DNA from: Phoronis ovalis
Lineage: Eukaryota; Phoronida; Phoronidae
Direction: 5' to 3'
Assembly (NCBI GenBank): GCA_028565635.1
Contig: JAOXYB010022581.1
Location: forward strand, 1 to 16,860
Length of the DNA: 16,860 nt
A program made the position numbers and the translations under genes. Shown piece by piece: positions 1 to 10,000 of the stretch (positions are counted from its first letter, which is position 1; each line of letters starts with the position of its first letter). The notes under the pieces were generated by a model. The model had not been told where the DNA came from. It saw nothing but the letters and a program-made list of their open reading frames with translations, and searched no databases.

Positions 1-19
1 TTTGAGAAAAATAAGTCTT

Positions 20-62
20 CGAATACTAACCGAATACTTAAGTACCACTTAATAAGTATTCG
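20..62. repeat. Inverted and direct repeat cluster of CGAATACT
   Basis: CGAATACT occurs at 20-27 and 31-38, and the inverted copy closes at 53-62: CGAATACTTA (31-40) pairs with TAAGTATTCG (53-62), perfect over 10 bp. AGT/ACT extends the stem around a three-base loop. It may be the end of an element reaching beyond the window. Confidence 0.75.
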
Positions 63-2216
63 AGCTGGGTAAGGGAAAGCTTTGCACTATTTTGAAGCAT
101 TTCACCTGTTCATTAGGTTCTAAAAGTAAATAAAAATAAACTTAAGTGTATTTGTGTAAGACTCTCGATATGGGTACTACCATTCACATGATGTTTGTTC
201 AAAGAAACAAAATGGTTTCGACGCCTTTTGTCTCGCCGACGTTGTTCGCTGGGTGTGTTTGTAAGATCGAGATCACGGATGTGTTTCTGCGACGGTAATT
301 TGGTTATTGACGTGTGTAATATGATAAACTGTACGTAATATGATAATTTGATGATGATTACAATACATAAATTGAAATCATTTTATCGTGTTGTATTTTG
401 TTAACTCTGCATCAGCAACAAAAAGCGAACTAAAGACTCGAAATATCTTATTGCACTTACCCTATAGCCATTAAAATCTATTTATAATTGTGTTTAAATG
501 TCTTCAAATTAATTTCAAATATATTGTTTGCACGTGTTCGTTTTCTTTTTCTTATTGTCAAGTAGTAAAATACTTCTTAATTTGTTTGTCACGCGTAAAA
601 AAATAAAGTCGCGTGTCCCTATCAACAGTACGAAAGAGTAATTCAAAATGGATATAATAAACATTTTTTGTATAGTTCGTTGCTTTATGTAAGATGCACA
701 ACTTAAACACGCATCAAACATTTGCCAACTGTCAAATTCTCGTCCAATCTTCAATATATATGATGCCCATATTTTTTTTACTAATCGTAGACCTATTATA
801 GTTCCATTCTTTGAACCCCAATCCCCTTTCTAAGCACCACCGTTTTCAAGCCGCATACCCTTTTTTCTGGTGGCGACGTCAGCAAGCATTGGTGTGATGT
901 CTGTCTACAAATCAAAATACTGCATGCCGTGAAAAGGAAGGGTGAATGGAAATATTATGACATAGTTGTTTTTGTCGAGCTCCGGTGCAAAGGAAAAATT
1001 GAACTACAACTTTCCTGACAGGTACTAAAATACCGAAAATTGCGTTATTGACAACTCGGCTACGATTCCAAAGTCGGAACATTGTTCTAGCACTTGTTTA
1101 TTGGCAGTATGCTCTTATAAAATGCAAGTTGCTAAGCATGGCATTAGTTTTTGTCACTAGCATTATGTCGATAGGTCATGCTGAGTAGCCATGCACGTAG
1201 AACGTAGACGTAAATGCAAAGGTCTATGTATTGCAAACTTACTTTAAAATTATCTCCTATCCGATAAAATCTATGGATTGTGGTTTCGTTGATGCTTATT
1301 ACAAGATATTGTTGGCGCGTGCTAGTTGACATTTCTTTTTGTCCTTATAATAACATGCTTATAGTTTTATTGAAAGGCTCGCGTAAACAATAAGAGCGCG
1401 TGCCATGCACAGGTAAAGAAACGCATAAATCAATTTGGCTCCTATAAGCGACAGGTTACACACAAATGAGTTCCTGTTATCGAAAATCACTGTTTATCTG
1501 TTTGTATGTAAACACAAAATCCATCTGGTTCGGATAACTAAAAAAATATTAGGAAATATTTTACTAACCTCATACTTGACAATAATAATAAAGATTTCAA
1601 AACGCTGCACCTCCGGAAAACGGTAGTTCATGAGTTTTTTTATGCGGTAACGTTTTATATTAAAGAGTGGATCATTTTGCCTGAGAAAAGTTACAGTCTC
1701 AAACAAACAGTAATTTCTGTTGCATATTGTCATATAGAAATCATTCTTTCAAAGGCAAAACGATATGATTAATTTTAGTTTTCAAAATGAAATTTATTTA
1801 CACTTGCTTTTCATTTTTTTTGCTTGAAGGGCGCCACCATTTTACCGCTTAAAGTAAGACGCTGTAAAAATACAGGTATAATATATCTAAGCTGCTGTTT
1901 TGTTGTATAACCAATAAATTGGTTGGTCAAATGCCGAAATACAGATTCATACAATAGCAACAAAAAGTAAACTACATTGTAACACCTGTCATCTGTCACA
2001 ATTACTTTAAAATTACAGTATTCATTTAATAATTATACAGTACATACTAAGTGTGAACTTTTTTACAAACTTAAGTACATAAATCATAGGTTTATAAGGT
2101 ATAATTTTCTAGTACCGGTTGAACGGCTATTGTCTTAAAAAATCTGTCACTAAAGTTTTATAATTTAGAGATGCTATTAACATGTTCGTGAAACATCAAA
2201 GACACACGAAACACCA

Positions 2217-2250
2217 AAGACATGCAGCTACTAAATGGTAGCTGTGTCTT
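2217..2250. repeat. Hairpin-forming inverted repeat
   Basis: AAGACA-TG-CAGCTAC, loop TAAATG, then GTAGCTG-TGTCTT: 13 paired bases with a two-base bulge. Just upstream is a short direct repeat GAAACA(T/C)CAAAGACA (2190-2204 and 2208-2222), whose last bases enter the stem. Confidence 0.75.
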
Positions 2251-3338
2251 CAATTTTGAATATATATTTTGTGGAATTATCTGTGAGAGATTCTGAGAAG
2301 AGAAGTGCATATATTATTAAAGTTATGTTACCATTGTAAAATATATATCCAGTTTGTTACAAAACAGCACCATACACGCGCATACAATACTATTTGTTTA
2401 AAAACGGCATTATAGAATATGGTCTGCATGAACTTCGTGATTGTTTAAACGTTTTTTTAATCTTCAATAAGCTAAAATATTCTAATATGTATGGTATCGT
2501 GAGTATGACAACACAATGTAATATATAATTTGTTATATAAATCAAAAAAAAAAATTACGAAAACGCAAAAAAATGCATAGCAGTAATATTAATTGTAAAT
2601 AACCTAATTGATTAACTGACAAAAAAGCCATAGACCACGCATTGTAAATCACGAACTTGTAATTCTCGGAACACCGGGCAATAAAAAAAAATCTGGGAAA
2701 CTATGTAATTAGTATTCTTTTGTGTAAAGTCGGCGAGTTCATGCCCGTTCCTCTTGTTGAAGATGCTACAGGCATAGACAGTTTATGGAAACCTTGTTCA
2801 TACATAACTGAATATTTACCACACAATTATAATCATCATAATAACAAAATATTAGAATGCACGCTACCTCTAAACCATCTATGAGTTGTTATAGCATGCT
2901 GAAAACTGGATAAAAACGAATAAAGAAAAACATACAAATCCAATAGGCTTGCTGCCTTATTGCAACAACCTAACGATTTCTCGATATCTTTAACTTGAAA
3001 TTTTCAGAAAATAATAGTTTGATCCTTTTTAATGATTGTGTTTGCATAATATAATTACTCAATGATTTAGTAAAACCGTGTTGCAGTTTCACACATAATA
3101 ACTTATTAACTTTTGCAGGAAAATTTTCTGGGGAATATACCTGATCCTTCTTTAGAACTAGGGTATATAAAACTCTAAGAACTATGAATCACTGTCATAG
3201 CAAAGTTATATTACCAGTTATAGAAAATTGGATACATTACTCATTCAGTTATTCATAATCGGTATCTATTGGGCCGAGATTTGGCCTACATTTTGACCTA
3301 CCCCTCACGCCTGGCAGCATCCAGTTGGATACCTCTTG

Positions 3339-3371
3339 ACCTTCAAGCAACATCTTAGGATGCTTGAAGGT
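3339..3371. repeat. Perfect 11-bp inverted repeat in a GC-richer island
   Basis: ACCTTCAAGCA (3339-3349) and TGCTTGAAGGT (3361-3371) flank an 11-base loop. An alternative pairing uses ACCTTCAAG, CATC, TTAG, GATG, CTTGAAGGT. The preceding 75 bp (from 3264) are markedly richer in G+C than the surroundings. Confidence 0.85.
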
Positions 3372-4285
3372 GAATAGGTACTTTGGTAATAATTTTATTC
3401 TTCAATTTTCCCAGAAAAGTAAATCAAGCGAAATATCTCTAAGCATTCATTTATTACATTTCTTGGTATTTATGAAGCGAATTCGGATGTTTTATCAACA
3501 GTTCGTCGTGCGATTTAAAAAAAACACACGTTTTGGTGCAATAAAATAGCTTCTTTTTGATTATGAGAAACTATATTTGACCATATTCAAAACCACATCG
3601 GAGGTCTGTGAAATTTATAAATTACAAGTGGTAACCCTTCAATTCATTGGGTAAAAACAATAGAATGGTTTTGAGTGAATTACGGACCTTTACTTTCTTC
3701 TGTAGTTAACTCAGAGTGAACAGATCAGGCGCATTGCAAATTTCTTAGCAAATGTTCTAGCGTATAGCCTGTAACCGAACTCTTAGTTGATAACAAAAGG
3801 TACCAAGTTATTGCTATAAAGGAATTAAATTAACCGCAACTTAATCGGTAATTACTCATTACAAAACGTAATTTATAAAGCAGGTTCTAAAGAAATATGA
3901 ATTACATATTACAATTAGTTAAATTTAAAAACATCTTTTTGTGAATGAGATGCTATCTTTTTTATCACCTGCTTTCAAACATTAGCGCGTTTCCCAAAAA
4001 AAAATAAAGCGCAAGATTCATTTGAATTTAACGCCTATCGCGTATATCAATTTTCTCCGTTATCAGTAGGTTGATCTTTTGATTTTCCTTGCTATTTTAG
4101 TGTAAATTCTATGTACCTGAGAGATTTTACTATAATTGGCTCATTTACCCGAATACTTACATAGACATGATTCTGAAAAACAATAAAAGCTTGAAAGACT
4201 TGTTATTATCTTCAACCAAAAAGACTTTGTAACTGTACGCTGCTATCATTATACTGAATGCTTGTTTTTAAAAACTGCGAGTGCG

Positions 4286-4295
4286 CTGACGTCAG
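4286..4295. promoter_or_regulatory. CRE-like palindrome CTGACGTCAG
   Basis: It contains the full TGACGTCA CREB/ATF site (4287-4294). It lies about 1.5 kb beyond the gcm stop codon, so any target is uncertain. A 14-bp perfect palindrome, TTTACGTACGTAAA, follows at 4400-4413. Confidence 0.35.
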
Positions 4296-5139
4296 AACGT
4301 TTTGTTCAAATTACAATGTGTATCATTAAATTGTTTCTACTTTTATCCAAACTGATGAGGAAGCAGACACCTTTGTTTACTGAAATCTTGTTTTCTTTAT
4401 TTACGTACGTAAAGTATAAATTTATTTATAGTCTCAAAGTTTATTTATGTCTTTGATTTTCTATTAATAACCTAACCTGTTACGCATTCTTTGTTTTTTT
4501 TTGTGTGTGTTTTTCATTAAGGAGGCAGAACAGATAATGACTTCTATACGCAACAGTGTGCAATATGAAAAACATTATACGGTCGTATACGTATGTGGTT
4601 TTCAGCATTACTTTAGTATTACTGTCGGCTTTGGTTAGTATGAATGTTACCCTTTATGCTATCTTCTAAAGGTATTCGTTTGAAAGTTAATTTCCAATGA
4701 AATGTGTATAATTCTCCATATCGCAAAAGAATTATACATTTTTTAATTTGATAATTGTTTAAAAACTGTTTTACAAATATCCTTTAAAATAAAATAACAA
4801 GGAATTCAGCAAGGTTACTTTAAGGAAACAAAACGGGTTTCGAGAGGTTTGTGAATTTGCACATACCTTTGTATATCGTAGAGAGTGTGCAATTTTTGTG
4901 TTACAGTTTGATCTTTAGTTTAGTGTTTAAAGAATTACAACAAAATGCTTATTCATTATAAAGACGTCGTCTTATATTATTGCTTCGCTGACATTCCATC
5001 ACCTGTTACACATAATAGGGAAATACTATACATGTTAATAGAATTGGAAGCTACCAAAACAACAGTTCTCTTTCATTTTAGATCAACATAAAATTCATAA
5101 TAATAAGGCAATGAAATAAATTAATTACTAATTGCGTAT

Positions 5140-5754
5140 AAATAAATTATGTTTTAGACATGTATTTACAGACTTTCTTACAGAAATATATATATGTATA
5201 AAGCCTAACTGACTCCATACGAAATTCAAAGTATTGGAAACAGCCTTTTTGACACAGGTACTATTGTCTTAATAAAATAAATACCTATATATTTTGGCTT
5301 TAAGCCTACATAAAATTACATTATTATAATTTCATTCTTCAATTTGTAATAAGCAAACAATGTGTATAACACGGCGTGTAACAGCAGGATTGTCTTAAGT
5401 TTCAGAATTATTTAAAGACAATGTATACCTCAAAATTACATTTAAAAAGAAGCTAAAATACACACAGCGTAACCAAATGACTGCTAATACGCGTGCTAAT
5501 GCCGATCTGCCATTATGATTTGGAGGACGCTAGATGTTATCTATACTTGCTAGAATGCAAAAAATATTATTAACAAAAATGCATAAACATATGCTCGGTA
5601 TACCGCTTTTTTATTATGGGAGACACAAAAATATGGAATGTATTTCAGATTAAAATAACTTTATAAAAATTAACTTGACTTACAATACGCACACAATTCA
5701 CGCTCAAATACACTCAAACATCCAAGCATGGAGACAACTGCGTAAAATATCAGT
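5140..5754 (-). other. Presumed 3' untranslated and immediate downstream region of gcm
   Basis: There is no coding content. It contains the poly(A) candidate at 5610-5615 and, further on, a minus-strand TGTAAATA at 5163-5170, which fits the Pumilio site UGUANAUA and would matter only if the transcript extends that far. A short TA run is at about 5187-5197. Confidence 0.3.
5610..5615 (-). terminator. Candidate poly(A) signal AATAAA for gcm
   Basis: AATAAA on the minus strand lies about 140 nt after the stop codon, in CATAATAAAAAAG. Another AATAAA overlaps the stop codon itself (5759-5754) and is too early to be useful. No further exact copy was seen on this strand until about 4.4 kb (4395-4445), so a short 3' untranslated region is the simplest reading. 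Confidence 0.4.
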
Positions 5755-7013
5755 TTATTGATAACAAAATGTAATATTTATGCTACGAGGGTTTGGCTGT
5801 TGAGATAGCGAATTAGGACCAGTTACGGCAGGATACTGATACATATCATTCCGAAATAGATTATTGCTAGCATAATTATTGCTTTGTTTATGCATATGTT
5901 GTTCTTTTGCGTTAACAGGAGATGATTCGCCGTAAGGTTGAAAAGCACTTTTGGAAGAAGAAGAGTTCACGTTACTGTTACTAGCTACGAGGTTTAGCGG
6001 GTAACATGGACTTCCTGTATTTCCATAGGATTTGGGAGATGCGACATCTTCTTGATTTGATTGCTTGGAAAGGTTCATTAATTTCACTGGTTTTAATTCG
6101 GTGAGAGAGACTGGCGAGGCGAGTGGAGATTGGTGAGACTTGTCCGTTTTTTCCTGGGATTTTGTTTCTGCTGCTAACCGTTTGTCATTTGAAGCGTTCT
6201 CTTCTTTTTTATCGGGGCTAAGGAACGCAGAAATTGACGGTAAGCCATTAGGACTTCCGTAGCCGCTGTCCGCCATTGTAGATGAAGGACTTGAAAATTG
6301 AGACGTTTGTTCCTTTTTGATTGGTTGATCGAGGAAGAGAATATCATTAGGATTTGTAATCTCAAAGTCGTCTATTGATTGCGCTGTTGTGCAAGGTACT
6401 GCTACTTCGTCACGAATTGCTGTATGTACTGTATGTGTATCTAGTACCGGCGTGTGTGGCTTTGGCTTTGATGATACAGTATTCAATAAAGGTATAGGAA
6501 ATGGTTCACTGACAGAAATGTTATCAAACATGGTGACAGCTGGTTTAAGCAATCCGGGAGAATACAAACAATCTCCTCCATTCATTACACTCAGGGGCAT
6601 TTCTACAGTTGGTAGATGGCTATCTAGAGCTGGCTTTACGCGGGAATCTAGAGCTGGCATACGATCGTAAGACGGAGCGTATGTTGTGTTTGGCATTACA
6701 GACAGTAAAGTTTCATAACGTGCGGAGTTGTATAATTGATGGCTTTGTTGGTCAAAAAATCCTAAACAGTCGTTCTTATCTTGAAATGAATTCGGATAAA
6801 TGGAACTCGGACCTTGAAGTCTTGGACTTGTCAAAGACAGATTAAGTGGATCAACGTATGGTTTTGTATCGAGAGACTGGGTAGGCATCGGCAGGTAGGA
6901 ATTATAGGTGGAGTAGGCGCTTAAACTTCCGGCAGCTGCGGCAACGGTGGCATTGTAACCATGGTTACATAAGCATTCGAATGGTGGACATGAGCACAGA
7001 TGACTAGCATTAT
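5755..7013 (-). CDS. gcm: gcm exon 5, residues 249-667 and stop, disordered C-terminal region
   Basis: The acceptor TTTTTTCTCTGTTACAG at 7014 is strong. The exon runs 1259 nt to TAA (5757-5755). It opens with a cysteine cluster (C255, C257, C262, C264, then H266), an alanine run (AAAA, about 273-276) and Tyr/Ser-rich sequence. Next come PLNLS (304-308), a duplicated PALDS (368-372, 376-380), an acidic block ending IKKE (480-483) and DSGYGSP (497-503). A Ser-Pro, Lys and Asn-rich tail ends ITFCYQ. No globular domain is visible. In GCM proteins this region holds transactivation and degradation signals and is poorly conserved. It is too long and too consistent in frame and codon use to be chance. 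Opposite-strand open frames of 63-93 aa inside it are shadows. Confidence 0.96.
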
Positions 7014-10000
7014 CTGTAACAGAGAAAAAAACATTTACACTTATTATGGTTGTCGGAATATTTATTTATAAATTGAAAATACTGTTGTTAAATTAATAAT
7101 GAAAAATTGCATTGAATAACTAGTTACTTCTCTAAAATACTAGAAACAATGACCATTCACCACAAGCCATATAAGTACTTTTATTTTAAGAATACTTTCT
7201 ACACCTACCTAATCTTGGAACTTTATTGGCGGAAGTGGGTCCGGCCCAGAAATGCCTTTTTCTCTGTTGTCGGAATCTTTCCAAAGACGAGGGCATATGT
7301 TGTCTTGGTTCTTTGGCGGCGAAAATATGTCTCCTTGCTTCTGCAGATGCCTTTAATTCTGGTTGAGGATGATCATGGACACCTTTGGCTTGAAAGTATA
7401 TATATCCCTGTGAATGACGCCAAAAATGAGTAACCGGATAACCACAATGCCCCCTGCATGATTGTAATTCTAACTGACCGCCACATTTAGGGTTAGGACA
7501 CGGTTTTCCTGCAAAAACAAATAAGAAACAGAAATAAATAACGGAAAGCAATAATATTTCATGAATTCAATGTCAATCCATGCATGCAAACACATAATCT
7601 TTAACCACTCCTCGGTCATTTATAAAACATTTGGAATTTTATTTAAGTAATTATTGACTTATCAGCTATAACACGGATATTGGATCTAACTGAACACCTG
7701 CATACAAAATTAGGTCTGCCTCCCAGGAATTTTATTAACTAAAAGATGGTTGGGGGGTAGGGGTGCAATGCTCGCACTAAAAATTGGCAATGCTCGCTGC
7801 TCGCGCTTAACAAGAAAACAACCAAAAAAAAGGTTGCGGCAATTTATAAAAATAGAAAACAAAAAAAAATTGTCCCCAAAAGCCCTCATGTTTGTATTGT
7901 TGGTTTAAAAAATATATGATTTTTAGCTCGCAGATGAGCATCGCTTTTAATCCTGTCACGATAATATGCTAAAGTTCTTTAACAATTTTAATCTGATTTT
8001 CTGTATTGCATAAATTGCTGGTTTTTCAGAAAATGGACTTAATATTTCTTTTTTTTATTTTGATATCGTGAAAGAGAAGCGTCACTTCTGCCATTTAAAG
8101 TTAGTAAACGCAAATACATTTGAAACCCACCAATTTGTTATAACACACTAGTAATTTAACCAGTTATTACTTGTTTTATCTCTTTTTATCTTTTTTAAAA
8201 TGCATCTATTGAAACTATCAATAGGAAGATGTTAGTAATTTAACAAAACTATTTGCTTAGTTGATTTTCAAGACAGAGTGTTTAAAAACTCTGACATGCT
8301 TGGCTACGCATCTTAAAAGACATTATAAAACCAGAGATCAACCGCTTCATTTCATTGTCAAGAAGCAGCGGAATATTATTTATAAAACTAATGCTTTTTT
8401 CATTTTTTGATATCTCCTAATTCAACAAGAAAATTACTCCTCTTTAGAACAAGAAATACATTTTTGTTGTTATTTTACACGTTTTGTTAAAATTTTCAGG
8501 AAAATATTCGTACAATTTTAGTTGATCACCACTCAGATAATTGCAACGAACAGCTGATGTTGTATAAAGAGGCATTCATACATGCAAGACGCAAAGAGAA
8601 TTAACCCCATGAAAGTAGTTTAAATGATATAGCCTCCAGTTAAGTCCGCTGTAATTTCTAGATACGTGTTTCATTATATAAACAAAACGTAGTTCTTTTA
8701 TATGCCGGAAATTCTTTTGTCTTTGTTTTATGTTATTTCAGAGATTTTCAAAATCACTTACTTTTTGTAATTAATAATGTTTCTCGTTTCGTTCTACTAA
8801 AAATATTCTTATATATTAACGTGTGGTGTTCTATCAATAAGCAACGCTTACCCAGTTGTTTTCTCCTGGCTTTATCGCATATGGCTGGTCTAAGATGAAC
8901 GTCGTCCCCGCTATCCAGTCTGCACCTCATGGAGCACACCAGAACACCCAAGCACGATTTCTTTAAAATGCTGACGTTGTGGTTGTTTGTATTTCGCATT
9001 GCCCAACCACTCGTATGTCTTCGGGCTTCTTCGGTATCATCGGAATAAACCTGTCGACAATGTCCATCAGCCCATTCGTTATACTCGTCACAACGCTGTA
9101 CCTGTTCAAGTTCAAAATTACGTTTCAAAAGAATTATTTAATTTACAAGTGTGTAAGTAAATTGTGATTGAATTATTTAACGGAAAAATGTAAGTTGAAC
9201 ATATATTTGTGTTTTCTTAGGAATCGACATTTTCGTCCGATTTGTACCTCTACATACTTTTGAAAGCAGGTGAATAAAGCCTGCGGGCGTTTATAAACCT
9301 TTTAGGCTGATAAATAAGCAATTTTCCACATAAAGTATCGATAAATATCTAACATAAACTAATATGCATCTTTTGTCATAAAAGATAACTGCATTTGAAC
9401 GCATAAAAAATCACCAGAGTGTAGCAATTGTGGTTTATCCTAAATGTTTTTCTTTTCTATCTGATTTCAAGGCAGACATTGCCCAAGGCCCATACATAGA
9501 TACCCGTGATAGCAACCTGTAGCGTATTCTAAAGTTTTAGAATATTGTTGTTCAAACGTGACCAATTTCGCAAACTGTTTGGTCAAATGGTTTCTTTTAT
9601 ATTTGATCGAGATTTAAACAGAGCAGTCTCCATAGAAAAAAATACATAAGGTTCGTCGGATGTAATGTAGTAAATGCCTGGAACCAAATTTATTTTTTCT
9701 TATATAAATGATTGTTTTATCACAATTAATTTTGTAAACGATTTTTGTTATTTATAAGATAATTAGTATTTGCAGAGACTTAAAATATTCAAGCAATATC
9801 ACATATGTAATTTTGTAGTGTGTATGTAAGATCTAGCCAAGCAAGTACGCCACACGAAAGGGAGCACTACATAAACAAATTAGTCAGAAAATCAGTTATT
9901 TTTTCTACTTAGTGATAATTATAAAGGGAAACGAAAAATCATATGTTACACAGTACTTACCAATGGTAAATTAGCGTCATTTATATCCCACATATGTTTA

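Larger units (their letters stand above)
1..5139. other. Downstream flank of gcm, no gene recognised
   Basis: Both strands lack open frames longer than about 80 codons, and those present are AT-rich with no family resemblance. No tRNA, rRNA or transposase signature was seen. What stands out: an inverted-repeat cluster at 20-62; slightly GC-richer patches at 205-300 and 830-930, the latter with CRE-like GACGTCA at 875-881; a hairpin at 2217-2250; a GC-richer hairpin island at 3264-3371; and perfect palindromes at 4286-4295 and 4400-4413. The other stretches hold nothing I can name. Confidence 0.6.

Noticed and set aside
212-298. 28-codon plus ORF starting AAAATGG, with a GTAAGA donor-like site at 261
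   Set aside because: Good start context and GC-richer, but too short, no partner exon or family seen; could be chance.
872-883. CRE-like GCGACGTCAGC
   Set aside because: Only a seven-base match, far from any gene; listed within the flank description but not as a site.
5754-5759. AATAAA overlapping the gcm stop codon as the poly(A) signal
   Set aside because: Cleavage would leave almost no 3' untranslated region; the copy at 5610-5615 is more plausible.
6174-6845. Open frames of 63-93 codons in other frames over gcm exon 5 (6174-6365 minus, 6389-6670 plus, 6609-6845 plus)
   Set aside because: They overlap the well-supported gcm reading frame; their translations show no motif or family, as expected for shadow frames.
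7201-7209. Alternative exon 4 donor GTGTAG four bases downstream
   Set aside because: It would leave phase 2 against an exon 5 acceptor that needs phase 1, breaking the frame.
7149-7433. Plus-strand open frame of 94 codons opposite gcm exon 4
   Set aside because: It is the antisense of the GCM domain exon and crosses its splice donor; no independent support.
8754-9128. Treating ATG at 9128 as a start and 8754 as the end of a single-exon protein
   Set aside because: Sequence before 9101 and after 8852 does not match GCM proteins, whereas splicing to exons 2 and 4 restores the family exactly.
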